A stretch of 64,000 bases of DNA from Primulina eburnea. Lineage: Eukaryota > Streptophyta > Magnoliopsida > Lamiales > Gesneriaceae. Shown here piece by piece: positions 1 to 12,085 of this stretch. The stretch spans positions 22,964,868-23,028,867 of the forward strand of contig NC_133101.1 of assembly GCF_022965805.1 (NCBI RefSeq), given 5' to 3'. The notes under the pieces were generated by a model, which did not search any database, had not been told where the DNA came from, and saw nothing but the letters and a program-made list of their open reading frames with translations. Within the stretch, counting starts at the first letter, position 1; every line of letters begins with the position of its first letter. The position numbers and the translations under genes were made by a program.

Positions 1-5
1 TTTGC

Positions 6-310
6 TTACAGCCATTGTTGAGAGACGGCGTCGTGAGACACACACATTCACCTTACAATCGGCGAGGCAACTATCACCCTATAGGACGTTGCTCTTATTT
101 GGGAGGTTGAATATTGATGGCATGCCCATCAGTGGTGTATATACCACGTATAACAAACATACTTTACAATAGCGCTGCGCAACTTGGTTGGGTTTTACAC
201 CTACATCTTCTCAGATTAAATGTGCACATCTTTATCTGACCGCTTTGCTAGACCATTGCCTAAATAATATGATTAATGATCAAAACAACTGGTACCAACA
301 CTTAGGAATC
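6..310 (+). pseudogene. Plant mobile domain (PMD/MAIN-like) fragment, decayed
   Basis: Switching between the plus-strand frames gives pieces matching the plant mobile domain of MAIN-like and phosphatase-7-long-form proteins: an A-I-V-E-R..R-E-T-H-T-F segment near 11-50, then G-E-A-T-I-T-L followed by a stop and D-V-A-L near 60-100, then N-I-D-G-M-P-I-S-G near 110-135. The frame must shift at least twice and a TAG interrupts it, so it cannot encode a working protein. In plants this domain is common both in host nuclear proteins and as a transposon-captured module. The window begins inside it, so its upstream extent is unknown. Family assignment is from recalled motif pattern only. Confidence 0.5.
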
Positions 311-385
311 TAGGTATTTATCCTGGAGGTCCTAGGTTCAAGTGTTGAGGAAGGCGAAAGAAACCACTTTCCAGAATTGAGATAT

Positions 386-631
386 TCTGTGAGTGGCGGT
401 GCATGGGCTGGACCATCCTAACGACCCATGACCAGTAGTGGTGCGTGGGTATGTGTAGAGGCCTTTGTTGGTTCAGCCTAATGGCCCATGATCGTTACAA
501 AAAAAGGCTCTGTGAGTGGCGGTGCATGGGCTGGACCATCCTAACGACCCATGACCAGTAGTGGTGCGTGGGTATGGGCCGTGGCCTTTGTTGGTTCAGC
601 CTAATGGCCCATGATCGTTACAAAAAAAGCG
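386..631. repeat. 123-bp direct tandem duplication (two units)
   Basis: A block starting TCTGTGAGTGGCGG occurs at 386 and again at 509, giving a period of 123 bp. Both units contain the phrases GACCATCCTAACGACCCATG and GGTTCAGCCTAATGGCCCATG. They differ mainly by a few bases around 455 versus 578. The high identity suggests recent duplication. No reading frame is associated with it. Confidence 0.85.
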
Positions 632-679
632 CCTTTTTTTGTAATGATCATGGGCCATTAGGCTGAACCAACAAAGGCC
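583..679. repeat. Palindrome with about 45-bp arms
   Basis: The end of the second tandem unit (583-629) is followed almost immediately by its own reverse complement (631-679). Both arms contain GGTTCAGCCTAATGGCCCATG or its complement, with a spacer of only a few bases at a run of A and T. Transcribed RNA would fold into a long hairpin. The right arm continues into GCTGGACCATCCTAACGACC in direct orientation, so the structure looks like fold-back duplication of part of the repeat. Confidence 0.85.
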
Positions 680-1865
680 TCGGCCGATGCTGGACCATCC
701 TAACGACCCATAAATTTTATTATTGAAACAATTAATATGATGAACCAACAAAGGCCTCCACCACGGTTTGACGATGATGTCATCGAAATTCAAATTATTT
801 ATATGAGTAAATTGTGAAATAGTAAATAAATAACAATAAAAAGAATATTGATTATAGATAAAATTATAACACAATTATTGAATATATTTGGAGAAATTAT
901 AGCAAAGAAAGATATTGATTATAGAGAAATGTAAAGTTGAGATAAATTGATGTGTGAAATATAAAAAATGACATGTATTTTTATAGGTAATTTTTGGGGG
1001 TAAAAAAATATATATATTTGCAATACGGGCCAAATTGCAAAATTAAAACCTGCAAATTTGAGTTTAGTGTTCTTATTTATTTGAAATTTTTTCCTATTAC
1101 AAATATAAAGTTCACTCAAATTCTTATTTGAAATTCTTATTTAAACACAAATTTTTTCCTATTACAAATATAAAGTTTAGTGTTCTTATTTATTTGAAAT
1201 TTTTTTGTGTTATTGATTTTTTATCAAACAAGTTCATTTTGTGTTTCTATGTTATTTTTTTTTAAGAATAAAAATTAAGGATGATGGGTTTTTTCTACTT
1301 AGTATAACTTATATGCTTTTAATTTCTAAATAAATGAATTTTATAATTTTTATATTATGTTTTATAGTAATTTTTTTCTTAAAGAGGGTAATAAAAATAT
1401 TCGAGGCATAGTTTTTAAAGAGCAATTTTTAATTCTAAAAAAAAAAAAAATTCCAAACCTATCACACATATTAGTTGGTATATCTATCTATATACTATAT
1501 ATAGTATTTAAGTCATAATTGAGATAAAATAGTATCGGGCTCTAATTTTTTGAATTCTCAAAAATACCCCTATTTTTTTTAACCCCCGTTATCTTTTTCT
1601 TTTTTTTTTTAACATTAAAAATTATAAAAAAAGTTTAAAGAACATATTTTAAAATAAAAAATTTTAAATTTATTTTTAACAAGAGTACTTATAATTTTGT
1701 TAACTAAACATGCATGCATTAATGCGTGCATTCTGGAGCTAGTTTACTATAACTGTTTCTATGTTATATTTATTTTTTCAAGAGGCATGGGTTTTTCCAT
1801 TTGAGGATAGTTTTTATGCTTTTAATTTCTTAATAAATTTATAATGCTTATTTTATATTTGACAA
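680..1865. other. AT-rich intergenic DNA, no gene seen
   Basis: Strongly AT-rich with A and T runs and locally repeated phrases (for example TTTTTTCCTATTACAAATATAAAG near 1090 and 1150). Short open frames here have low-complexity translations and no recognisable domain. Confidence 0.6.
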
Positions 1866-2038
1866 AACTTGTGTGAGACGGGCTCACATGTCGTATTTTA
1901 TGGGACATATATCTTATTTGGGTCATTAATGAAAAAGTTTTACTTTTTATGCTAAGAGTATTACTTTTTATTGTGAATATCGGTAGGGTTGACCCGTTTC
2001 ACAGATAAAGATTCGTGAGATCGTCTCACAAGAAGCCT
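1866..2038. mobile_element. MITE with GTGAGACG terminal inverted repeats (copy 1)
   Basis: The left end reads CTTGTGTGAGACGGGCTCAC and the right end, reverse-complemented, CTTGTGAGACGATCTCACG, forming imperfect terminal inverted repeats about 173 bp apart. The interior has the phrase GTATTACTTTTTATTGTGAA followed by GGTTGACCCG. A related copy in reverse orientation lies at 2611-2778. There is no coding capacity, so this is a non-autonomous element. I recall this family from Lamiales genomes but cannot confirm it here. Confidence 0.7.
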
Positions 2039-2610
2039 ACCCTTTATATTTTATTTTCCCCTCTTTCTTAAAATTGACGAATCTTTATACTGAGAAATAA
2101 TTTTGCGAAGAACATTTAATATTTGAAAACAAGCAATGAATACCTCGAATCTTAGTTGGTATATTTACCACAACTCGAGGCTCCATCGAAGCTTTAAAAG
2201 TCAAATAATATACGCAACAACAAAAACAACGGCAGAGTAGTTAGATATTTCCAAAACTTTTTACGTAAATCATAAAGAAAATACGTAAACGCGTAGCACA
2301 ACAATGTATATACTAAAATCTTTTTCGACATTTTCTTTTAACAACTGTTTTATCCAAAAATAAGAAGCAAATAAGTTCTCCAATATTACAAACATAAAAC
2401 ATGGGGTTAGTGATTTTATATTCATAAAGGTTTTCAACATTAAACCATTTCTGGATTCTGAATATGACATTGCGCAGTAATACTATGTTGCCCCTGTTGA
2501 CAGTGACTATTGGATAGGGACACAATATGGTCCACAAACACGTTAATTATTATTTTAATTTGGTTCATTAATTGTCAACTCATTAAATTGTAACAAAAAT
2601 TCAAAGATAT

Positions 2611-2778
2611 CTTGTGAGACGGTCTTACGAATTTTTATCTGTGAGATCATGAGTTAACTCTATCAAAATTTATAATAAAAAGTAATACTCTTAAAATATA
2701 AATTAATATTTTTCATAGATGATCTAAATAAAAAATTCGTCTCACAAAATACGACCTGTGAAACAGTCTCACACAAAT
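2611..2778. mobile_element. MITE with GTGAGACG terminal inverted repeats (copy 2, reversed)
   Basis: Begins CTTGTGAGACGGTCTTACG and ends CAGTCTCACACAAAT. Its interior contains ATAATAAAAAGTAATACTC, the complement of the interior phrase in copy 1, so it lies in the opposite orientation. It is more diverged than copy 1, with several substitutions in the termini. Confidence 0.65.
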
Positions 2779-3983
2779 TTTTGCCAAATTCAACTTATCA
2801 TCTCGGAGGGTTTACAATTTACTTTGTTAACATGATTTGCACGAATAACAATTATCATATGATTTATTCAGTATACATCCATAAATAGTGATTACAGATT
2901 TCATCATCATTTAAAAAAAATTAACCTTTGGGTGCGTGGACATTAACTCTAACCACTATTATTCTCGATTAATGGTTTAAACGAACTGAACTGAGTCAAA
3001 TATGAAAAATTTTAGGGCTAAAATTTTACCAGAATCAGATATATTCGAGCTCAAGCTCGATTCAAAATTAAAAATATATATTTTTTGTTTAATCTCGGTT
3101 CAAAAGATTGGAAAATGTTTACAAGCTATTAAACATATTGCATGAAAATAAATAATTGAAAAATTAAAATATATTTATATTATAATAATAATAAAATATT
3201 AAAACTTATATGAATTAGCGTAAATTTCAACATTGTTGTTTCACTTTTAATGTTAATTGCTCGATACATGTGGCGTATGCGTTTATTTCTTTATGATGCA
3301 AAGAAGATTATTATTTTTTAATTATTGAATTGATGTAAGCAAGCATTTTATATAACATTGACACGAAAATAATAATTATTTTTAAATAAAAATAAAACAT
3401 GACATTTGAATAAATAGTAACCAATTATAATAAACTTTATTGAATCTCAACCACTGTTTTTTTTTTTTTTTTTTTATGGGTGTGTTTGCTTGTATTTATC
3501 TTAGAAATATAGGGTAACACACTTTAATTATTGAATTTATTTAACCAATTGTTAATCTGTTGTTGTAAAATATATTTTAAAAAGCATACATTTACATAAA
3601 AAGCTTTTCGAAATGAAGTTGATATTTTTTTTATTAAAATAATCGAATATATTTTTTGAAGTAGCTTAATTTCAAATTTATTGTTCATATCTATCCAATC
3701 TGTTTTACGATAAATGCAATTATATATCTTTGAAATTTATTTTAAAATGTTTGTATTTTGACTACTTTATAAAATCTAATGTAAATTTTTGTGTTGTACA
3801 ATACGATGTGTCTATGAACAAATATTATACCAACAAATGTAATCTTAACAGAAAGGAAATCACAAGGATATCTCCGAATAATAAGGTGGCGAAAAAAAAG
3901 AAAGTTGTTAAGATTTTAAATCTTTCAACTTTTGCAAGTCTTTAATTATTATTTAAATATGCTAATTACTTATTTTATATTTA
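2779..3983. other. AT-rich intergenic DNA, no gene seen
   Basis: Long A/T runs, including an 18-bp T run near 3458. No domain-bearing frame, RNA gene or transposon end recognised. The 71-codon frame at 3730-3945 is lysine- and asparagine-rich and looks like a chance product of composition. Confidence 0.55.
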
Positions 3984-4165
3984 TCATGCTATATTTATAT
4001 TATACTATAATATTCTATATTATAATAAATTAGTGATTTGAAATATACAAAAACTTGTGTGAGACATCATGCTATATTTATATTATACTATAATATTTAT
4101 ATTATAATAAATTAGTGATTTGAAATATACAAAAACTTGTGTGAGACGGTTTCACGGGTCGTATT
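3984..4165. repeat. Approximately 80-bp tandem duplication ending in a truncated MITE end
   Basis: The phrase beginning TCATGCTATATTTATATTAT occurs at 3984 and 4067, each time followed by ATTAGTGATTTGAAATATAC and AAAACTTGTGTGAGAC. The second copy continues as GGTTTCACGGGTCGTATTT, the end of the MITE family described above. The duplication therefore includes the MITE border, and the rest of that MITE is missing. Confidence 0.75.
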
Positions 4166-5037
4166 TAAAATAAATAAAATCTTATAATCACAAAATACTA
4201 AAAAAACCAAGACTAATGATAAACCAACATAAATTTTAAATATAACAAAAATATTTCCCACTTAATATAATTATAAAAATTATCACACTTGAATAACGAT
4301 TTTGGTTAAATATAAATTTCTCATAAAAAAAAATTTTAAAGTGCAAGTTTTAATATAATATCTAATATTTTACACAAAAATACTTAACAGTTTGGTACAT
4401 ACAAAGACTAATTTAACTCATCTTAGAAAAAGAATGATTTATGATTGTGGAAGATGTGTAGTTCATTTGACACTGATACCCCAAATTTGAAAGGAGGTGT
4501 CGGATTCGATATCCGGTGATAACAAATCTTTAGTCGACTCAAAATATACATGTATATGATCATTGTATAGCAGCCAACGAGATATTATCTTTATATCTTT
4601 TTATAAATCTTATATATACAAAAATTATTAATGTGCACAATATTTACAGCTTGTTTTTTTTTTTTTAAAAATAATTTTATTTTTTACAAATTTTAAAAAA
4701 AAGGTTTCCCACGCGACCAATGAGGTGAACTTTATATGCAAATGATGAAGCGTCAGCATACAAGTAGGGGAGTGTCCTACACGCTACTTAAAGTGAAGGT
4801 AGGATTTCTTAATCGCGCCATTCATGATTTTTATTAATTTAATTACATAATTAAGCGTAATTAAAACTTAATTACACAGCCCATTAATTTAATTTTTAAT
4901 GTACAACGTTTGATGAAAAACCCAGGAAGCCTATTCTCGGCTACGTGTGCCTCTAGCTCGGTATTTATTATTTAACAAAAAAAATTCAACTCGAAAAAGT
5001 GTGGATTTTTTTTTTCTCGAATCTGTTGCGGATATAT
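4166..5037. other. Intergenic / distal promoter of the Pumilio gene
   Basis: No gene seen. It lies upstream of the Pumilio transcription unit and probably carries its promoter. An ACGTG core sits at 4943-4947 in the phrase GGCTACGTGTGCC, a possible bZIP/bHLH site, but no clear TATA box could be assigned. Without transcript data the promoter edge is unknown. Confidence 0.35.
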
Positions 5038-5561
5038 GTTTAGAGTGAGAATTTTGGGGGCGGAGGGGAGAGAGAGTCTCAGAGAGAGAGAGTTTGTTCC
5101 TCTTCTCACGCTTTAATGGCGTGAGACCGTACCAGTGGAGTGTGTGTGTGTATAATACACAGAGAATGTACGTATTTGTGTGTTAAATCCATCCATCTTT
5201 GCATGTTTTACCAACAAACACAAATGGACTAGAAAAAGGAAAAAAGGGGAAATAAATATTTCTTTGAAACGAAAAATAAAATGGAATGCTTTTGGAATTT
5301 CACTATCCCAACCCCCCATCCATATTTATCATCAATACTTTTGGTTTTCTGAGACCAGCCCAGATGCTAAAATTGATAATCTATTATGAGTTTCTCGTCT
5401 TTTTGATTAGTTTTTGATGTGGGTGTTTTGATTCTTGCATTGTTTTGTTGTAAAATCTTGCGGCGTTGTATTTTTATTTTTCTTTACTGGGTGTTTGTGT
5501 TTTTTTCCCCTGTGTTTCTATTTCTGTTTTTGTTGTTGTTTCTTGTAGTTGTTTTTGTTTG
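5038..5561 (+). promoter_or_regulatory. Probable 5' UTR and 5'-UTR intron of the Pumilio gene, with GA repeat
   Basis: A purine-rich GA tract (5069-5094) precedes the gene, as often seen in plant core promoters and leaders. The 150 bases before the chosen start codon are very T-rich and end in TTTCTTGTAG at 5539-5548, a good splice acceptor. This suggests a 5'-UTR intron ending there and explains why the upstream in-frame ATG at 5466 yields only a hydrophobic T-derived peptide. A short open frame at 5180-5389 could act as an upstream ORF but shows no conserved feature. Confidence 0.45.
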
Positions 5562-8500
5562 ATGGTTGAAGGAGTGAAGAAGATTGAGAAGAAGAGTGTA
5601 GAAAACATGAAGGATGATGATGAGCTTGAAAGGTTACTGGGCGAGATCCCTCATGCAACATCATTGAATCTTCACCCTGCAGTTAGTAATGTTCATCCTC
5701 AGCACAATAATCTTGTTCACAATGGCTATGGTCATGCATCATGCGTGATTCAGAATATGAACGGTCGTGTTATGTATGATGATGAATTTTTTAAGCATAA
5801 ATATACATGTGCATCTTCCCCTGTGAGTGGGTTTTCTTTACAATCTGACGGCTCTTCCTCAAGCTTGTTTTCTGCGGGGCTTTCACTTTCTGACATTGGT
5901 TCACCTACCCCACCCCAATTTGAAGAGCTGAAGCCCCACTTGATTCCTGGTAATGGGTACTGGTTGGATTGTATGAAGGCTAATGACGGGAATTTTATCA
6001 ATGATTTGAATTTGTCCAAGAATTTCGGTAGAATGTGCATCAGTGGTGAGCAAGAGGGTGTTTTGGCATCTTCTAATGGTTCCCAATCTAGTGATCCATC
6101 CGTAAATGTGGCTATCATGATGAATCTTGATAAACTCCGCGAATCTGATATTTATAGGAAGGGGTTTTCAGATTGTGGTGGATTTAATCTGAACAATCCT
6201 TGTAGACCTTTGAATTTTAAGGGCCAGCTTGGTTCGGCCGTACTGGAAATGCAACATGACCATAGAATTGCCAATGTGTTGAAACCCCGTCATTTCTCTA
6301 GTCGTTCGGATGGGTTGTTTGCTCGTTCAGAGTTTGTTAATTCTGCTCCAAGTCCTCCATTTTACAGGACTAACATGCTGACAAGCGATAATCTTCCAAT
6401 CAGATTTGGTGTCTCTGATGTATCTTCCGCTTCGAATAGGTCTTTGGAAGGTGATAATCTTCCAATCGGATTTGGTGTCTCTGATGTATCTTCCGCTTCG
6501 AATAGGTCTTTGGTAGGTGATAATCTGTTTTATGCTTCTCAAAATGAAATGAATCTGATTGAACCTAGAAATGCCTTATTTCCTCGTGCTGTGAATCAAT
6601 TGGGGAGGCTGATGTCTCAGTCTAATGGGGAAAATTTACGTCATTACCAGCCATCGGCACCCACTGAAAGAAGCAAAGTACCTTTGTGTCTTAGAGTGCC
6701 TCAAGGGAGCGATGCGTTTACCATGGAGGATAGATTGATAATCCAAGGGGAAGAATGCATGAATTACTACGAGATGAACAGAGGACAAGCTTTTTCTAGG
6801 GGACACGGTGCTAAAGATCTTCATCAAGAGAACCGTGCTGGCATGACTCAAGAAAAGAGGCCACATTTTGATGCTCGTCTTTCAACTGCTGCCGCTCAAG
6901 ACAGTTGCCAGAGTCCAAAATTGTTCTATCCTTTTCCTCTGCCATTAAAGTTTAGCTCCCTCGCAGAATCTCAAGGATACATATATCACATAGCTAAGGA
7001 TCAGCACGGTTGCCGTTTCTTGCAAAAGATATTCGATGAAGGAACTTCTCGAGATGTGCAGATAATATACAGTGAGATAATTGATCATGTAGTCGAACTC
7101 ATGATGAACCCATTCGGAAACTATCTCATGCAAAAGTTGTTGGGAGTGTGCAATGAAGAACAGAGAATGAACATACTGCTCAGGGTGACTGAGACGCCTG
7201 GGGAGCTTGTTCGAATCTCTCTAAATACACATGGGTATGTTTATTACGTTTCTTAGGTTAGTTAATCATTCTGCAGGCCTATTAACCTTTAGCCTTTTTT
7301 GGTGTTAGAACTAGAGTGGTGCAGAAATTGATCGAGACTCTCAAAACAAGGCATCAAATATCGCTTGTTATTTCAGCTCTTGAACCAGGCTTTCTAGCCC
7401 TTATCAAAGACCTAAATGGTAATCACGTTGTCCAGAGATGCTTGCAATGCTTTACCAATGAAGATAGCAAGGTAATTACCGATCTATAACTTTACCATTT
7501 ATAAAACTGCTTTGCTTCTTAATCCTTTTTCTGTAACACTTATAGTTTCGATCATGGTTCGAATCATTGCAAAAGTGTATCTACAAATAAAAGAGAGGAA
7601 TTGTATCTGGACTTTTGATCCAGTTGCATATTAAAATTTTATTTTTGTCGACACTCTTGTAATCTTTTAAGATACAACGAGCAGTTAAAGAAACCTTGTT
7701 AAAGTTTGTCACCATGTGGTTTACTAATTTGCTTTTATGTTTTAATTATTAATTGAGATTGAAACTGATCGTGCAAAGGTGCTTAGAGCATTCTAGCATG
7801 ATGTGATTAGATGTCTAGAAAAGCCAAGTGTTGTCTAAATTCATTTCAGTTCAATGCATACATACAACTCAGTAAAATTTGTCTGGATGTTACTGAGAGC
7901 TCATTGAGATTTTGCCTATTAACATTTCATTGTAACATGTTGAATCTCTTACATTATACATTCTGGGATTTCTCTAATGTGTGAAGTGTAACTTCATAAA
8001 GTGTCGTAACTGATGAAATCACGCATTTCATCCCATGAAACGACTAATTTTTTTAGCTACTCAAAATTTTCTGTATAAAAATGAAATCAAAATTATAACT
8101 TGAACCCACACTCAATCTAAGATGCCGCATTATTTTCCCAAACATTGATAGCTGAGCTAGCTATCCCGTCTTTTTCCAAACTTGACTACTCCTTTCCACC
8201 CAGAAACGGGATAAGACTCTACCTGTTTCCAAGAAAAGTGAAATGGAGAAAGACCGCATCATCAGTGACGTTACACGGGAACAACTCAAAGTCCCATTTC
8301 TGTTTGCTCAAGTTCAATTTTCTAAGATGTCATTGTTTTGATCTTAGCTTTGGAAGTAAAAAGTTGCATTATTAGTTTCAAGAATTATAAATGTTAATCG
8401 GGTGGCTGAACAATATCCAGTCTGCCAACCATGATCTAGTGGCTCCTGTTTCCTTTGTTATCATCAGCATGACTTCTCTTGTTTTGTGTTAGCTACTCAA

Positions 8501-9720
8501 TTCCAAATTTATGTATACACATTGTAATTGCAGTTTATTTTTGCTGCTGCTGCAAAGTACTGTGTCAATATTGCAATGCATCAGCATGGATGCTGTGTTC
8601 TGCAACGTTGCATCAGGCATTCAAATGGAGAGCAGCGAGAAAATCTGGTTGCAGAGATTTCAGCAAACGGACTTCTGCTCGCACAAGATGCATTTGGGTA
8701 ACCAAATTATTATAGCATATATGTGTAGCATAATATTATTTTTTAGTCTGGTACTGGTACGGCTTTTTAATCTTGGAGAAAGCATCTTTTTTATGCTTTG
8801 GCCTAGAAAATAGCATTTCATTGAAATAATTATAAAACATATCATATATATGTGATTATATTCCACAAAGGTAATATAAATATTGTGCCTGCAGAAATTA
8901 TGTTGTCCAATTTATTTTGGAGCTTAAGATCCCTTCTGCTACATCAAAGTTGACTTCTCAGTTTGAGAATAATTATGTTCATCTCTCCACCCAAAAGTTT
9001 AGCAGCCATGTCGTTGAGAAGTGTCTTGACCTTTGTAACGTTGAAACCCAGTCAAAGATCATCCATGAATTACTTTCTGCTGATTACTTTGAGCAGCTGC
9101 TTCAGGATCCGCATGCAAATTATGTTGTTCAAAAAGCTCTCCATGTTTCTGAGGTATGGTGTGTTCGACAGTCTACGAATTCTAATCATTTGTTTTTTTG
9201 CAAATTTACATTTCCCGAATTGTATTATATTGTGCAAGTTTTCAATTTTATCTTGCAAGAAAAATGGATACACCATACATAGCATACACCATACCAATCC
9301 ATTTGATTGTATGGATAGATTTATATGGAAGGCATTTCAAATGTTTCATTTATTAATTTAGTTAAATGCAATCTATTAATAGAGATGGTTTTGAAATAAA
9401 TCCAATACTGTTATCATTCAAATCCATTCTTCAAATTAAAAATTTTCATCCAAATGTCACCTGAGACGATTCATTTAAGAAAGGAGCCACACCCCAAAAA
9501 CATCATGACTTAAAATTTCGACACTTCAGAGATCACCTCATTTGCATTCAGTGCATAATGTAACCACAAAACATTTGCTAACCGAAACCATATAATATTT
9601 CTTTGAAATCAGGGTCCTCTCCATAATTTGTTGGTTGATGCAATTGAATCACACAAGGCAATCTCACGAAACAGTCCATATTCCAAGAGGATTTTCTCTC
9701 ACAAGCTTTTGAGGCGGTGA
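5562..9720 (+). CDS. Pumilio/PUF-family RNA-binding protein (five exons)
   Basis: PUF proteins bind specific 3'-UTR motifs and repress or destabilise mRNA in the cytoplasm. Proposed exons are 5562-7234, 7309-7471, 8534-8697, 8895-9153 and 9613-9720, every junction GT/AG and phase-consistent, giving about 788 codons. The C-terminal third (about residues 455-788) is a Pumilio homology domain with eight helical repeats whose RNA-contacting core motifs read, in order, CRFLQK, NYLMQK, TRVVQK, NHVVQR, CCVLQR, NYVVQF, SHVVEK, NYVVQK. The long N-terminal part is low in known domains but starts with an acidic D-D-E-L-E-R-L-L-G-E-I-P motif, which I recall from Arabidopsis APUM12-like proteins. The start at 5562 is preferred because the frame upstream is pyrimidine-derived; 5607 (M-K-D-D-D-E-L-E) is an alternative. 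The seventh repeat has glutamate in place of the usual glutamine. No stop or frameshift was found, so the gene is probably functional. Confidence 0.9.
6387..6518 (+). repeat. 66-bp coding tandem duplication in Pumilio exon 1
   Basis: Two nearly identical 66-bp units (6387-6452 and 6453-6518) each encode 22 residues starting D-N-L-P-I and ending S-N-R-S-L-x-G; a third unit starts (D-N-L) at 6519. The units differ at only two or three bases, so the duplication is recent and in frame. It lies in the disordered N-terminal region, outside the RNA-binding repeats. Confidence 0.9.
7472..8533 (+). other. Intron 2 of the Pumilio gene (about 1.06 kb)
   Basis: Bounded by AAG/GTAATT and TTGCAG/TTT. Conceptual translation resumes in the expected PUF repeat. 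Open frames inside (for example 8145-8375) have no recognisable product. No transposon end was identified. Confidence 0.75.
9154..9612 (+). other. Intron 4 of the Pumilio gene
   Basis: Donor GAG/GTATGG and acceptor AAATCAG/GGT. The 36-codon last exon (including stop) that follows ends in K-L-L-R-R-stop, matching a typical PUF C-terminus in style. Nothing else is seen in the intron. Confidence 0.75.
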
Positions 9721-10985
9721 AGTACATTAGTTTTCATTCTGGTAAGGACGCATCTCTAAGGTAAAGCCTGTTCGCTTCTGTAGATCTTTGGTAAATTTTG
9801 CTAAAAAAATGTTCTGTTAGTCTCGCATATCGTCCCAGAGTGTAGAGAATGGTTTCTAGTCGCTTGAAATGCTATGTTGCTCGCGATGTAGTGTTGTTTT
9901 TGGTGTATCTGCAAATAACTTTTTATCTTCTTGCTCGCGGGATCCTCTCTGTATGTCTGTACAATAATTATAGACATGTTCTCATTTTGGAGCATTGTGT
10001 GGCAATGCATTTTGACAGTTTATGGATTGTGTATTTGCTTTTCCTTAATTTCTTTAACATGCCACAATCAGTGTAATATTCCCCTATGCGACGGAGGCAT
10101 CCGACATTAAATATTGTCCATTCTTGAAGAATTCAAAGCTAATGTTGGTTTTATTCCCCTAGTATTTTCATGATCTTTGCTTTTTGAAAATGTGATTGTA
10201 TAAGCATGTCCGGGAATATGTTTTTTTTTTCCTTTTTTAAATTCAGTATTTAATTTTTAATATCTCAGCTCTGCATGACCTTGTTCTGGTCAGAATTTAT
10301 TGTATTAATATCAAATTTTGATTGTTAAGGGATAAAAATCCAAAATACATCTACTTTAGTATTGTTGTGGAATGATTTTCAAATGACACCAGATTGGATT
10401 TATCTAAAATCTTTTGATAAATGATTTGAAAAATAAACTTCAAATGACAAGGATTCGAGTTTATTTGAAATCTTTTATTTTATGATGATTATTAAATTGA
10501 AAGTAAATAAATTTGAAATCCTCTTGATCAAGTTCAGCCGAAATAGTATAATACATTTGAAATCATGAATTTCGCTCGATCCGATACACTACACCCTAAC
10601 GCCAAACTAATTTTTTCTTTCAATATTTAACAACTTTCATTTTCCAAACACAAATATAGGTTAGAAAAAATCAACTACGTACATAATCATGTTGTACGTA
10701 AAAATATATTTTACATAAGATTAATTTCATACAAAACTTTATCATACATTAAATTATATTTATATTAAATTTTAGTGTACATGCAAAAATTATATGCCAA
10801 AAAAATAATATACATAATTACTAAAAATCCAATTTTCCGAACATTTCTAGACTTCGTTTGCATAAACACTTTAATTTTTTTTTTAAAATCATACACACTT
10901 AGCAAGGAGGGTCTTTTATTCCTTTTCCACACAAGTTGTCGTCTCGTCTAACGATTCACAATAAACAATCATCAAACGTGATCAC
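9721..10985. other. Pumilio 3' UTR and intergenic DNA
   Basis: The first few hundred bases probably form the 3' UTR; TGTAATATT near 10070 and several T-rich stretches could serve 3'-end formation but no polyadenylation site can be fixed. From about 10300 the DNA is AT-rich with repeated CAAATGA and TTTGAAATC phrases and no gene. Confidence 0.5.
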
Positions 10986-10992
10986 AGCAGAA

Positions 10993-12085
10993 AGGGGTGG
11001 GATCGGGTAGGGACCCGTCCTGTAACTATCATACCCAATCTACGTCCCGATAAAAATTGAGAATCTTTTTTTCCCCGATCCCGTACCAGACAAGTGTAGG
11101 GACCCGAATGTTCGGGATCCCGAACATTCGGGATCCCGTCGGGTAGGGATGTGATATCCCGATTTTTTTTTTTTGAAATATCTCGAGACCTATAATTCAG
11201 TGGTCAAATATTCAAATATAGGAAAATCAATACTGCAACACAACAAAATATCAAGTACATTTGTGTTGATCAAGGCAACATATTTATTTCATCAATCAAG
11301 AGCTGAAATGAATAGTTAAGGGATAATGACTTCAAAGTCATTACTGAATGGTTGCTTAAAATATTACCTTGGCTACACTTATTGTTTGTTGCTCCATAGC
11401 TTCATGAATGGTTGCCCTGTCATGTTCCCTCGTACGTACTAGCAAATAGTTGCTAGTGAGAACCTTGAGTACAATTATATTGTGAATAATAATATATTCA
11501 ACATAATGTTGCACATGTATTTAATCAAATCAAAATGAATCAAATTAAAAGAAAGAAAGTTTGTTTCATAATCATCGGTGGAAAATTCGGTTTAATGGAG
11601 AAAATGACACTGAAATTGAAATTTCAGAATAGACATTAGATATTAAATTGAAACAAAGTGACAAAGAAGCTGACATTCACATATGGGATTAAATAAATTC
11701 TTGGTTAATCAAAACAAATCCAAAATAAAAAGTTCACATATCAAGCCAATGTCACTTTAAATCACCACGTCAACCATTTATTTTTCTACCATGGGGTCTT
11801 TGGAGTTTACACTTGAAGAAGATGCATTACTTTGCCGTGGGCATATGAGCGTGCCTACAAAAACAACAAATATACTATAATCACAATATATAACAAGATT
11901 AAAATTTACAATTAAAAAACTAAAGTAAGATGAATCAACTAAGGGATAGCTAGAAATACAACAATTACATAAAATTATAAATAAATACCAAGCACCAACT
12001 TACCAAACTCTAACTTACTGAGCCACATTCCTCTCCATGAATGTCAATGACTAAAATAAATAGATGCACAAATGTTAAAAATAAC
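10993..12085. other. 3' non-coding part of hAT 1
   Basis: Between the left subterminal repeats and the transposase C-terminus. Contains a palindromic phrase of GTTCGGGATCCCGAAC type at 11112-11127 and otherwise AT-rich DNA with no second gene. Confidence 0.6.

Noticed and set aside
5466..5561. Upstream in-frame ATG extending the Pumilio protein by 32 hydrophobic residues, resembling a signal peptide
   Set aside because: The codons derive from a T-rich tract that ends in a good splice acceptor (TTGTAG at 5543-5548); it is probably a 5'-UTR intron, and PUF proteins are cytoplasmic.
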